64,000 bases of DNA, from NCBI RefSeq assembly GCF_965363235.1, contig NC_134849.1, positions 20,424,863-20,488,862 of the forward strand, written 5' to 3'. The notes below the pieces were generated by a model, which made no database searches, was not told the origin of the DNA, and worked only from the letters and a program-made list of their open reading frames with translations. Below, piece after piece: positions 36,262 through 48,445 of this stretch (the stretch's first letter is position 1; each line of letters starts with the position of its first letter). This DNA is from Mytilus galloprovincialis. Its lineage: Eukaryota; Mollusca; Bivalvia; Mytilida; Mytilidae. Both the position numbers and the translations under genes were made by a program.

Positions 36262-37252
36262 TGTTGGATTCGATGCAAGCGTCCATTTATTTTAAAATTT
36301 TATTAGGATTATATTGTAGCAAAGGTAAGTTTATTTTTTTTATTAAATATTCTTCACAAAATGGACTTAATTTATATCGTTAACAATTAGGTTTAAATTT
36401 TAATTTATTTCACTACTTCATCATGTTCATACTGAAACAAAAAAACAAAAACAAACCAAAACAACACATCCCTAGGTAACGTAAATAAGAGAGGTCTATA
36501 AAAACTTACAAAACCAAACGTTAGACTTTATGATCCAACAAAACGATTGAAAAAACATTGTAGTAATCCTGACTGCTTCAAATTTATATGATAATGTTGA
36601 AAAAATCAATCTTAAAATTTACAACTATAAGACTCTTGCAACAAAAAAGAGCATTTCTTTGTTTTTTTAATAATCATTTGTTATAATGGCATGCATGGTT
36701 AGAAGAAAAAAAATTCTAAACATAAATCTAAATCATAATATTAAATTGTATTTCATTATTCATTATGAACTGGTATTATTCCTTCCATCATTCTATCTTT
36801 TCTTGCTTCTGTCCGTTATAATTAATAAGTCAACTTTTGCCGTTTCATATCAACTTCTCCTAATTTTACTTATTCAAAGTGTACACCGATTAAACAATAT
36901 AGTCAAAATTTTGACGACATAATGTTGTTTGTTTTTCTATCGCCTAGATTTGCTTTCTAAATATGTAAATGTCATTATAATGATCATATATTGACTATTG
37001 TTTCTCTTTCTATTCATTTCGCCATCGTAGTGTGTTTCATCTTAACGAGTGCATACATACAAGGCTAAACAGAACAAGTCTTCTTTAGGACAAAAGAGCA
37101 CTTTGTTTCAACAATTTATTTTTTGAGTGTGGTTTTTTTCTTTCTATATTTATAAGTATGATTCAATATCTAAAAATAGAAATGTAACATAACAACCATG
37201 ATATAAACTCTAAATCACAATTGACTTTTGAATGCCTCTCAATTTCGATAAC

Positions 37253-37267
37253 GAAAGTGGAACTTCT
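37253..37267 (+). promoter_or_regulatory. Composite IRF/kB-like motif, unit 3 (degenerate)
   Basis: GAAAGTGGAACTTCT. The IRF half is kept and the kB core is altered. The donor-like caaag|gtaagg follows at 37328. Confidence 0.35.
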
Positions 37268-37828
37268 TGTTGGATGCGATCCAAGCGTATATCTTTTAAA
37301 TACCTGTAAGCTTATATTGTAGCAAAGGTAAGGTTAAATTTGATTAAATATTCTCCAAAAAATAAACATGATTTATATCTTTTCCCATTACATATCCACT
37401 TCTCTTAAATTTTCATTATTTAAAGCGACTCAATAATAAATAAATACACCGTTTAAACAGATTAGTTAACATAATGACGACATAATGTTGCTAGTTTTTC
37501 TATCGCCTAGTTTTCTACCTAAATATGTAAATGTTATCATCATGATTATATATGGGTTATTGTTTCTTTTTATCTTTCTTTCGTCATCTTGGTGTGTCTG
37601 ATATTTAAAAAATGCATAAATACAAGGCTAAACAGAACGAGTCAGCTTTAAGACAAAAGATTACTTTGTATCAACAATCTATTTTTGGGTACTGGTTTTT
37701 CTTCTTTTAAATAAGTATAATTATAAGTATGATTCAATATCTATAAATAGAAGTATAACATAGCAATAATGATACCAAATTTAAATTACAATTAACTTGT
37801 GAATTCCCCAGGGAATAATTTTGATTAC

Positions 37829-37843
37829 GTAAGTGGAAATTCC
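37829..37843 (+). promoter_or_regulatory. Composite IRF/kB-like motif, unit 4
   Basis: GTAAGTGGAAATTCC. The kB core is perfect and the IRF half is changed at one base. The donor-like caaag|gtaagg follows at 37919. Confidence 0.4.
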
Positions 37844-38584
37844 TGTTGGATGCGATCCAAGCGTCCATTTTTTAAACATGTTAAATACCAATAAGCTTAT
37901 ATGCAATTTGTAGCAAAGGTAAGGTTTATTTTATTAAATATATTTCACAAAATGGACATGATTTATAACGTAAACAATTACTTCTAACGTTTAATTTATA
38001 ATACTGAAACGATATATAAAAAATGAATAACAAAAATAACGAACTCCCAAATAACTTAAAGATATTTATAAAAACTATCTAATCAAACGTTAGACTTTAC
38101 CATGTTAACAATCCAACGTAAGAATTGTTATAATCCTGACCGCATCAGATTGATATGATAATGTTGCAGAAATCAATACTCACTACTGTAAGACTCTTGC
38201 AAAATGAAAGAGGGTTTTGTTTGTTTAAGTAATCATCATCTTATTCTTTACACAAAGTTTACACAGAACGAGCAAATTATAGATAATAGTATGACGAAAT
38301 ATTGTTATGTTTGTTTTTTCCATTATCAAGCTTTGTATCTAAGTATTTTTACAGCATTAGAAAATGTTTCAACACAATTCTTTGTTCAAATGGTTAAAAC
38401 GCATTTTAAAAATATCAATAATATGGACTTTTTCTCTCTATGCTTGTCATTGTTAAGTAAAACTTTGTTTTTGTTAAAAGTTCTAAAAATAGATGTGTAC
38501 TATAGCGATAAGAATAGAATACTTAAATAACAGCGACATTTTGAATACAAAAAAAAAAAAAATGACTTGGCTAATTTTAATATC

Positions 38585-38599
38585 GAAAGTGGAAATTCC
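38585..38599 (+). promoter_or_regulatory. Composite IRF/kB-like motif, unit 5 (nearest the gene)
   Basis: GAAAGTGGAAATTCC, identical to unit 1. TATA-like 'atttatttatatctatac' follows, then a donor-like ctagg|gtaagt at 38659. From there to the acceptor before the coding exon (39324) is 666 bp. Confidence 0.45.
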
Positions 38600-39330
38600 T
38601 GTTTAATTTGATATAAGCGTTCATTTATTTATATCTATACAAGAGTTAAAAAGCTAGGGTAAGTTCTTTGAATACATTTATGTTTTAGATATTTCTGAAA
38701 TTTTACTTTAACAGATATAGTAAAGTTTTCAAAAAGTATACACATCATATACATGTATATACAAAGTAAAAACTCAAAACGGAAAGTCCCTTATCAAATG
38801 GCAAAACCAACATCTCAAACACAGCAAAAAAATGGACAACAACTGTCATATTCCTGACATGGTAAAGTCATTTCATTATTTTAATAATGGTGGATTAAAC
38901 CTGGTTTTTGATAAACCTGTCTTGTGTATGACAGCAATGTGTGAAGAAAACAGACACATAATCGGTGAACATGTAAAAATAGGGGTACAGCAGTAAACAT
39001 GGGGTTACACACTTAAACAGGATGAAAAGCAAATGTGCCAACAAAGATAAGTAAAGAAGACAAAATGTATAAAGACAAAGCAGTTTAGCAAAATGAAACA
39101 CTAATCTACAAAATCATCTCATCTCAAAATAATGCAATGGCAAGATGTAAAAGCAACTAGCCAAGCAAAAAGGATATTTCCAAAAACGGAACACAGTCCA
39201 GGTTAAGAGTTAACAAAGACAAATAAAAGAACACTAAAAAATCGTATTACATTTTGTACTTCATTATTAAGGTAGATTTAAGACATTCCGTGTACGCACA
39301 ATAAATTCAATTTATAACTTACAGGCAAGA

Positions 39331-42300
39331 ATGAATCGGATCTCGAGAAAGGATAAAAAGGATAAAAAGGATAACGATCAAAATGGATTAAGGAAAATAA
39401 CGTACTGGGAAAAATACGGGGTCAAACGTTTTCCTTACCGAGGAAGGCGCAGATACTCACCATGTGTTTACCAATCAGAAGACGGAGGGATCGTTATCTC
39501 AAACGACGTTTTCGGGCTAACAATCAGACAATTTGAACGAATGTTTCAAGCGTGTTTAGACAGACGGAAAGCACAAGAACAGTATATACTAAATCTAAGA
39601 TATCCTGACAAATTGGCAAATGAATATCTGGAATACTTAGATAACAGAAGATATTTGAATGAAGGTAATTGCATTGTTATATTTGTAACTCAATAAACGA
39701 TGTAATACAAATGGAGAAACTGTCTAAAACGGGAAAAAAGGGACTTGACTTTGAATCGAAAACCAAATACAGATAGTTGATACTCTAAACTAATTACTGA
39801 AAAAAACGTGACAAAGGGGCAATCAAGGTTCAAACATAATACAGTTTCATCTTTATTTATCTCTTAAATCTACTCTGTAAGAGACCCTTTGGACACAAAA
39901 CATTGTCAGTTGGTGCATACGTATTTAGGGGTAAAGTGCTTGCTTTGAATTTTGTAGTTTCCTGTCAAAACGCTCTTTTCCTTTCTATACTTTCCGAAAT
40001 CGTTTGCCAAATTTCTGCCTTCTGGACTTAACTGAGCAGTGTGTGAGATTTATTTTTGGCAACTTAGGTAAATTGAGTCATCCTGATTTCAGGTAAAGGG
40101 TTGTATGAAAGTCTGTGAGAATAATAATATTGTAACAAACCTAGGGTTACTATAAACTGTTTAACCATCATTCAGGAGTAGTGAAGTCGACGACAGTGTG
40201 AAGAAACAGATTTGTAATAAACATAACAATGATATTTATTTCAACAGTATTTTGACTTCTTCTTTCAATATAATAAACATCAAATACACATTCATCATTC
40301 AACAGATAAAGCAATAAATCGGGTGGTCAATATAAAAGGTAGTTGACGGTTCAAGAGATTGATTCAGAATGACATGTTTGTCTACAGGCTCCTATTTATG
40401 TCTTTTGGCACTTACTATGTCGTAAGAGTAAACATCTAATCGTCCAATCAAAAGCAACGTCTCATACGTCTTTTGGCTAGTAACGTTTAGAAAGACACAC
40501 AGATTTCGTTATTCTTAGATAAAAAATATTATTAAGTTGTCCTCACTTTGTCCTTCTTGTCCGAATTATGTTTAAAAGCGTATGAAACTAAAAGGACATT
40601 TCTACATAAACGGACAGTAAATTCCTTTCTCGATACGGCGTATGAACTTGGGGGTAATTTACATAACCTTACGCATAAGATATAATGCTTAAATGAGATC
40701 AATGAAAACCCTGTTCTATCATAAATAAAGACAATGTTAATGAAAAGGGAGGCACAAACATAATAAATACGCAATTTACCTGCATTGATAAAGTGTTAAC
40801 TTAAACAAATAATAATATGAGCTCGTAAAGTGAAAGTACAAAACGGTGTCATGGCAGATGTAAACAAGTTGAATCGCACGACGATATTTGTCAAAATATG
40901 ACGGGATAATCAAAGTATTTTATAGGTAAACATTACCAAGATATACATATAAAACTGGCCCTTATCGCTTGCAAAGTACAAATAGTTTAAATCAGGAGTA
41001 TGAAAGTCAATGCATTTATCAGTGTTTGTGCACTCTCCAGAAGTTGACCACCCGGCAATATTCAAATAAATGTATGTAATATACAATAAATAATACGTTA
41101 AATAATAACAATTATCAGCCCAGATTTGTCACAATATGCTGACCAGGTAACTGACTGCTTCAAGCCTTCGTTAACTGTATTGAAGAGATTACGCAGTGGC
41201 GGATCCAGAAATTTTCATAAGTGGGGGCCCACTGAAGGCCTAAGAGGGGGGCCGCTCCGGTCACGCTTCTTTGAATCCCTATATAATCAACCAACATTTT
41301 CAGAGAAAAGATAGGGGCGGACCATCTGCTCACCCTTAATCCGCCTCTGAGTTCCAAGAATATTGTAACAAAGTTTTGGTTAGACCTTTCAAATGATTGG
41401 AAGCATAAAGGTTTGCAACAACCACATTCAGCAATGTTTGCATCTTTACTGATTGTGTTGAATTTGACATTTGTATGGTCGATTTGAAGTGCTTTAGCTC
41501 TGATACCTTCTTGGTCGTTTGTTGCTTTCAAAGAATTAAGCATTATCTTGACTTTCGATACATGACTTTATAAGTATCTATTTCAGTCCTTAATTTAATC
41601 CACTGCTTCTGAAATTGATTTTTACTGTGGTCTGTTCTTTTAATGAACAAATGAATTAAACAATAACTTTAAAACGTGAAATATTTAATTCAAAGGGTTT
41701 CGCAGTCAGTTAATACAACACCATGTTTCTTCGCGGCTAAATATTGCGTTTTTTTCTTCTTCAAAAGTTTCTCTACTTGAGCTTACAACCCTGTTAAATA
41801 GTTCATCACAAGGGAAAAAACATGTAAATGTCACATGATTCGATTGATCGAGATCAAAAATTTACATTAACAATATTTTGTAATTAACATGATTAACACA
41901 TGGACAAAGCGGTTGTGATTGTCCTGGATATATAGTATTTGGGCTTTTTCCTTTCATAAGCACACCATTAGACAACTATTGAACATAATAAATCATTTAA
42001 TGTCAGTTCTTGCAATCAACAACATATTATCAGATGCCTTTGTGATTGTACTATTGGTGTCGTTAATTCTTTAGATATGTCGATATTGCGACTTATCAAG
42101 GTTGCTTTCATGTTACATGACAGGGCTTCCAATGCATGTCGCTATTGTTCAACAATTTCTAATGTTTGTATTCCTACCAACAATCTACGAGTTGACCTGT
42201 TTTCACCTTTGAGGTTTTATCTGCGTACTTTCCTGAGGTTAATATAAATATAAACAGAAATGGCATCATTGTGATTGCAGATAAATAATGAAGTTTTAAT

Positions 42301-45300
42301 AGCAACTAAGCATCTTGCATTGAGGTATCATAATCTAAAGCAAAGATAGTATTATTTATTGTTGTTGCAACGTCAATATGGAGTTTGAACAGGCCTGTTT
42401 TGTTCGAATCGCATAATGTGTATCTCGCGGGGACTATGGTGTGCACAATTTATTTTCAATTTCTACTATTACATTATCACTTGTCAAATACAAAATACAA
42501 ACAACATTTATCCGGTCTTTATTTGTGACACTATCCCGTTGTAGAAGTCGCTGTAGGTGCTCATTGTTTTCTCTAAGGGTGCGTAGCATTGGTTACATAG
42601 ACATATTATTATCAAGCAATAATTTTTGATTCTCATCAAACTGGTAGCCAAGCTTAATTGCTGTGTTGTCGTTTTTTACAGCAACCGGATATACTTTGAT
42701 TTTTTTCTGTCTTCACAAGTGATGTAACAGCTTCCAGGGCCAGGTGATAATTCTATAAAGCTTTTATTTTAGGTTTTTAAGAACCTCTTTTTCGTGTCCC
42801 AAACCACATTGAACCTTTAAAATAATGACCGTCTTTTCGCCGCTTAAGTAACCAACAGAATTTTTGAGATATTTATATAAAATACCAGACTTTTGTAAAA
42901 AAAAAATGCGTTTTATGAGGGTACTTAGTCGATTGCAGGCATTATCATCCTTTTCTATTGAAATTGGAAATCTACCGTATATAGATTTCTGTTTTATGCT
43001 AAAACATATGTATTTTCATGATCATTCTAAAACATGTAGGCAATTATCAACAAATCATATCTTAAAAAATAGCACGGTGACACATCTTTTTTATTATATT
43101 TTTGAAAAGAGCATGGCAAAGTATAAGACAATTCTATCTCGGAAAACAGTTATGCGGAATAACAAATGATATCGACTCAATATATGTATCTAATCCCTCT
43201 CAATATGATTACCGGAAACGCTCTTTCGTCATCTCAACTTAAAAAGAATCATTTTGAGGTCTCAGATCTCAAAATAAAATAGCCGGTGGTGTATACATAG
43301 CAGATAGCCTTCACTCTTTCGAACAACCTGTTCTTTAATCTAGCAAATGTTCTCACACTCTAGCGAATGTCCTCAAACTCTAGCAAATGTCCTCACACTC
43401 TAGCAAATGTCCTCAAACTCTATATAATGTCCTAACAGTCTAGCGAATGGCCTCAAACTCTAGAGAATGTCCTAACAGTCTAGCGAATGTCCTCAAACTC
43501 TAGCAAATGTCCTAACAGTCTAGCGAATGTCCTTAAACTCTAGTAAATGTCCTCACACCCTAGCGAATGTCCCCAAACTCTAGAGAATGTTCTTATAATC
43601 TAGCAAATGTCCTCAGTGTGTGTTTGTTTTCTTCTATAATCGTAATCCATTTTCGAGATTTGAACATCGATAAACGACTGTTGCTTTCATACAAATCACG
43701 ACACTAGGCGCCCATTGGTACGAATTGGGCACAGTATTTGTAATTGAATCACAAAAATTCATCATGGTTTTCAAATAAATCATTGAATAAATATATATTT
43801 TATAGATTACTTGTCATGGAGTGGAACTAATTTGAAGGACAAATTCCTATACGAGCACTTAGTAGAGACAGTTGGAACTGAAGAAGACATGCGTAAAAGA
43901 CAGCAACTATTTATCATACAAGACGTGATAGAAAATACTGATTCAAAATGTACACAAATATCCAGTGGCAGTTTAGCAGAAGGACTCGATTTACAAGGTA
44001 GTGACCTGGATCTCATGTTGGTCTTCAACAACGTAGACGTAGACGTAATACAGGATTTAAGGAATATGAGACACCCAGTGCAACGTACAACATTGTTAAT
44101 GGAGACAGATACTGATCATCCTGGATTTAGAAGACTCCGATTGATAGCAGGAGCGAATAGGGAAAATGATCTTTTAACATATGAATACTTTGAAAGTACT
44201 AGTAAAGGTTTATGTTTATCAGTGAACAAATTTGTTGGTAATATAAAAAAGTCTACGAAACAGCAGCATCTATCAACACACGGCCCGTGTGTATCAGATC
44301 AACAAGGGACCATTGATATTGCATACTGCCTTAGAAGCAAATATTTACCGTACAGTATAATATCATGGGCATTGCGTTATCGACAACAATGGCCACCTAA
44401 TTCTACAATTGACAAAATTAAACAATACGGATGTTTACTAGTACCCATTGGACCAAGAACTATCCCAGACTGTAATATATTATGGAGATTATCTTTCTCT
44501 GTAGCAGAAAAACAACTTGTTCATTCGTTTAATTTCACTCAGCTGTTATGTTACTGTCTCCTCAAATTAACGTTAAAACTAATTATTAACACAAACAAAC
44601 ATGTCGACGGTTTATTGTGTTCTTACTTTCTGAAGACGGCTTTATTCTGGGTCTCAGAGGAGGTAGATATTGACACGTTTCAAATATCGAAATTATTTGT
44701 TTGTTTTTCTCACTGTCTAAATAAATTGATATCATGGGTAAAGAAGTGTTATTGTCCGAATTATTTTATACCTGAACACAACATGTTCCTAGGAAAAGTC
44801 AATTCAGATAATAATACAATACTGCTAATTGTTTTGTATGGCATAAAATGCGATGGAATTGACGGATTAACAAAACATTTATTTCCGAACGACAATGGAA
44901 GTTTATTAGGATCAAATAGTGATTTTTCGTTAATTAAGTTAGACTTTCTCTTTTACAGAATATGTTTCATGAGTAATATGTTAGACATATCACAATGTTT
45001 AAAGACACTCATGTGTATTGAATCTTTAATCAAGTCCAAATATGCTACATTTATTATTGAAGTATGTAACCATTATCACGCTGTCATAAGTCAATTTGCA
45101 GCACAATTACTACCACCACCTACAATAACGAGTGAAACTTACAACATACACAAACATTATCATAGACTTTTAATAGACGGTACAAAGGCAGATGCTGTTT
45201 CGGGTTGGTTGTTATACGCCTCGTTTTATTATGTAACAGGACAGTATAATGTAACACTCAGAATAACGGAATATGTTTTGTCAAGATGTTCATCTGGTAT

Positions 45301-45769
45301 GTTGTTCATTGGATGTTCAACCTACAGTGAAGATGATAAACTTGATTATAGAAATAAGGTACATTCTAAAATGACACTGAATGAAAAGATGCGAACAGCT
45401 ACTATAGGTTATGTTCGTTACTTACGGAACTCATCATTAATACCAAGGGAACTACAGCTGGAAGTGAATGAAGGGCACATGTTAATAACACCGACTGTTA
45501 TGTCTCACTGTCTTATATTTCTATGTTATCATCATCTTGGAAACATATCAAACAGGCAACAAGCTTTAAATGATTTATACTTAACAATAAAAAATAGGAA
45601 TTTTATTTGTTCAGATACGTTATCTAATTCATTAACAATTCTTGGAGTATGCTTTGAGATATCCGGTGACAAGGATACTGCCTTTCAGTGTTATGATTAT
45701 GCTTTACAATGTAATGATGTAACATGTTCCTCTGCAGCAGCGAGAAAATCCAAACTTTTAGAAATTTAA
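39331..45769 (+). CDS. cGAS-like receptor (Mab-21 family nucleotidyltransferase), 2 coding exons
   Basis: Exon 39331-39664 (donor gaag|gtaatt) and exon 43806-45769 (acceptor attttatag) join in phase (G+AT = Asp) and give 765 residues. Residues 1-111 are a basic extension (KKDKKD, WEKYGVKRFPYRGRRRY, FGLTIRQFERMF) that I cannot assign. The nucleotidyltransferase core has GSLAEG at 166-171, GSDLDLML with D178 and D180, and TIDIAYCL with D282: the full acidic triad of active cGAS/OAS-fold enzymes. PIGPRTIPD, then WRLSFSVAEKQLVHSFN at about 338, opens the Mab-21 helical half (to about 460; LLCSYFLKTALFW). The C-terminal 300 residues are helical and repeat-like. Known relatives sense nucleic acid in the cytosol and make cyclic dinucleotides for STING. 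The zinc loop of vertebrate cGAS is not evident, so the ligand is open. The start follows acceptor acttacag by six bases, so a 5' UTR exon is expected. AATAAA lies at 45821. Confidence 0.85.
40320..41053. mobile_element. Possible inverted-repeat element
   Basis: The left end is CGGGTGGTCAATATAAAAGG and the reverse complement of the right end reads 'gccgggtggtcaacttct'. Only about 11 bp match, so this is weak. The inside is AT-rich with no transposase. Confidence 0.3.
41194..41349. mobile_element. Short MITE, hAT-like ends
   Basis: The left end is CAGTGGCGGATCCAGAAATT and the reverse complement of the right end is CAGAGGCGGATTAAGG. CAGTGGCG-type ends are typical of hAT-derived MITEs. The 8-bp flanks do not match well, so it is old. 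It is 156 bp long. Confidence 0.65.
43339..43618 (+). repeat. 20-bp minisatellite, about 14 units
   Basis: Unit TCTAGCGAATGTCCTCAAAC with variants at a few positions (cacac, aacag). The register is an exact 20 bp throughout. It lies inside the intron, ending about 190 bp before the acceptor of the catalytic exon. Confidence 0.95.
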
Positions 45770-45820
45770 TATAGTTTGTCAGTTTCAACAGTAATTGTAG
45801 CATGCTATTTCATATTAGTA

Positions 45821-45826
45821 AATAAA
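45821..45826 (+). terminator. Polyadenylation signal of the cGAS-like gene
   Basis: AATAAA lies 52 bp after the stop codon, in AT-rich sequence. Confidence 0.6.
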
Positions 45827-45829
45827 GGT

Positions 45830-48440
45830 ACTGGTAATTCTAGATAATTGGTTTATTCCGATTGATTTACAATTCCGACTCTTACGGTGATTGAAGGCAT
45901 TTTAATACACACTCTGCACTCATCATTTTTTAATAAAAGTAGTATAACTGAAGGTCGTAAACAGAAACAGGAATTTAGAGCGAAGTGTACGGAATTAATA
46001 ACCCAATAGATCTTTTTTTATATTTTACATTTGGATTCTATTTGTAAAAGGTCATCAGAAAAAAAGTTAAAAAAGGGGGCAATCGTTTTTCATTTTGGTT
46101 AAATTAACAGCCGATATGCAAGACCTACGAAGGATATTTTTGGAAAATCATAATAAAGGCAGATATTTCACTTTATTATGATTTTCGTTATTCCAAAGAA
46201 TTGTTTCGAGAAAAGGTTAATGCTGTTATCAAATGAACTTTCGAATCCATTGGTGCAAACACTGTCCTTCGCAACCGCGCAAGTGTTCAAGCTATACCAT
46301 CTGAAAGTTTTATTATTAACAGAAAATTCCAAAATATAAAATGATGTTATTGATGTATATTGTAACGTCACCATAAGCTCTCTAAAACGTTGAAATACTG
46401 TATAGTGTTGTAACACAAATCGTGAGTGGGTGTAACCAATGTTCCTGCGAAATGGAATTTTATTAAGTGTAATCAATTGATACGCAAAATAAACGGACTT
46501 ATTATTAAAAAAAATTCTGCTGTCTTTAAGAATGTATTGAAAATACAAACACTGCAAGTGAAATGAAAGTTACTGTATGTACTGTTACTCTATTTGTTCC
46601 ATATTAAACAGGGTTCCAAATCATTTTTTAAATGTTTTCACTGTTAAAAATATCAGGGAGTTTGAATTGGTTAGAGAAGCACGGTGTTGACAATGATTTT
46701 ATAAAAATTAAAAACTCGGTTAAAATATTTGGATCGAGTTTTTATGTCTTGTTTTAAAAAAACAACAACATTCTGTGTGTTTGTACATTAAATCCTCACC
46801 ATTTCCAGCGCTATTTAAAGTATAAAACCCATTACATTTGTCGGATATACGCATTGCACGACACTGCAGTTAAAAACAAATAATTGTTAAATATCCCCTT
46901 GTTCGACTCTCAAACAAAAGTAATATTACATATGCATGTTTTCTTGAGATTTTTATTGTTTTAATAAGGTAAAAGAAGATGGAAGGTTCAACAAAAAAAA
47001 CGAAAATTGAAAACGCGGTATTGGAAAAACGCGTACGTGCAAAATTGGTGTATTTTAATTTTGTGTTTGAACTGTAACCGATTCCCTTTTGCTAAAATAT
47101 TTAGTTTAGTATATATTGTCAACTGCCCTATATAGTACAACAATAATATATATAGGTTTATTCCTGTGTGTTAAATAAAGGCAACAGTAGTATACGGCAG
47201 TTCAAAATTAGTATATCGATTGAGAAAAAAACAAATCCGGGTTACATACTAAAACTGGCAGAACTTAAGTGTTATCTATTGAAAAAAAAAATATTGATTA
47301 AACAGACTAATGAATTGTTATTACATTTATTTTGCAGACATCTGTTTTTCTCCAATAACGGTTTTTTTTCTATTTAAAACTCTGCAACAGGTATGCATTT
47401 CTGATGGATTTAAACTATTGTCTGTCATATTCTATATAGGTATGTTCCAAATATGATTAATATACGTAATAATATGCCACTTTGATAACGATGCATTATT
47501 ATATATTTTTTCTGCGTGTATATGTGTCTACTTTGTATTTGAAATATCTTCAATAAATGACATTTTGGACATTTTATTTTGTGTATATATATCCGATGAG
47601 ATTATTGCTATTGTATTAAGAGTTCTTAAAAACAATTATGGGTCACGGGCCTTATTTTCTGTACAACAGATGAATTATATTTATTGTATATCGAATGAAA
47701 TATTTTTTTAAACAAAAAAATATTTTTTGCTACATGACAAGAACGGACACTCAGACAAACACCTGATCAACCTTTACTGTGGCAGATAGTTGTCTTACTT
47801 GTAAGCATACCACATCGCCTTGTTTATATTGAATTACTTATACAACAATTTATTTGCATTATATACAGACACACTATAAATGTCCCTTTACACAAGGTAA
47901 ACTCATTTAGACCTATATCATTACATTATGAGCTTAGTCTCCTTGTTAATTACGAAGCAAGGTTGTCGGCTCTTTAAACTGTTGCTGAGTTTATAACGAC
48001 TTAATGAGATTCAGTCCTTGAATTGATGTAAATTGCATACAACAGTTTATTTTATCAAATCACTTATTTATTTGATTTGAACAAGTTTGATATGACTGGT
48101 CAATTGTTTAGATATTTTTGTTCTTTAAACTAAGATATAAGAAGATGTGGTGTGAGTGCCAATGAGGCAACTCTCCATCCAAATAACATCTTTTTTTATC
48201 TTATTAGACAGAACCATGGTGTTCATTGCGATTTGTTTTAAATCGTTCTCAAGCGTTTTGCATTTGCAGGAATCAGCATCGTTTTTTTTAATTTATTGCA
48301 TTAGATGTATGTTTCATTATAAAACGTTATTCTGATTTCATTTCACAATAAAATCTATCATTCATCATGACAAGAGGTAAATCAAATAAAAACTTCATAA
48401 AAATCATGTGTCCATGATCATAGCTAAACAATGTAATTAT
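45830..48440. other. Intergenic, mostly unassigned
   Basis: No gene is supported. The minus frame of 129 residues at 46168-46557 has no recognisable domain and no splice context. A short inverted piece of the common interspersed repeat lies at 48130-48185 ('agaagatgtggtgtgagtgccaatgaggcaac') and a diverged bit at 47785-47825. Confidence 0.4.
48130..48185 (-). repeat. Common interspersed repeat, short inverted fragment
   Basis: 'taagatataagaagatgtggtgtgagtgccaatgaggcaactctcc' matches the 3' terminus of the family. Confidence 0.75.
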
Positions 48441-48445
48441 AATAT

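Larger units (their letters stand above)
33830..38665 (+). repeat. Diverged tandem array of about 0.6-1-kb units upstream of the cGAS-like gene
   Basis: Shared landmarks recur in the same order and direction. They are 'ggtattat(g/t)ccttcc(g/a)tcattct', 'aaatatgtaaatgttatcatcatgattata', 'cgtcatcttggtgtgttt', 'aatgcataaatacaaggc', 'tactttgtttcaacaattta', 'agtatgattcaatatctaaaaatag', then the IRF/kB-like motif, then 'gttggatgcgatccaagcgt', then 'gtagcaaaggtaag', then 'ttcacaaaatggac'. Units: about 33830-34150, a partial 35385-35640, 35641-36350, 36765-37350, 37380-37960 and 38090-38665. Donor-like sites at 36325, 37328, 37919 and 38659 set the spacing (1003, 591, 740 bp). All are upstream of and co-directional with the gene at 39331. 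Reading frames inside (for example 38204-38530) differ between units and are not conserved. Confidence 0.75.
39665..43805 (+). other. 4.1-kb intron of the cGAS-like gene
   Basis: Runs from gtaatt to attttatag. It holds a possible inverted-repeat element (40320-41053), a hAT-type MITE (41194-41349), otherwise unassigned AT-rich DNA, and a 20-bp minisatellite close to the 3' splice site. The 101-residue frame at 42864-43169 and others have no domain and are not needed for splicing. Confidence 0.65.

Noticed and set aside
38204-38530. A 108-residue protein gene
   Set aside because: It lies in one copy of the upstream repeat unit. The other copies do not keep the frame, and no domain is seen.
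33830-38665. Reading the repeated units simply as a transposable element family
   Set aside because: All copies found are local, in the same direction and upstream of one gene, and none occur elsewhere in the window. A genome-wide search could still overturn this.
42864-43169. An additional coding exon of the cGAS-like gene
   Set aside because: The two recognised exons already join in phase, and this frame has no supporting splice sites or similarity.
43339-43618. A CRISPR-like array
   Set aside because: Units are contiguous 20-bp repeats with no spacers, in an animal intron.
46168-46557. A 129-residue minus-strand gene downstream of the cGAS-like gene
   Set aside because: No domain, no splice or promoter context, and composition like the flanking AT-rich DNA.
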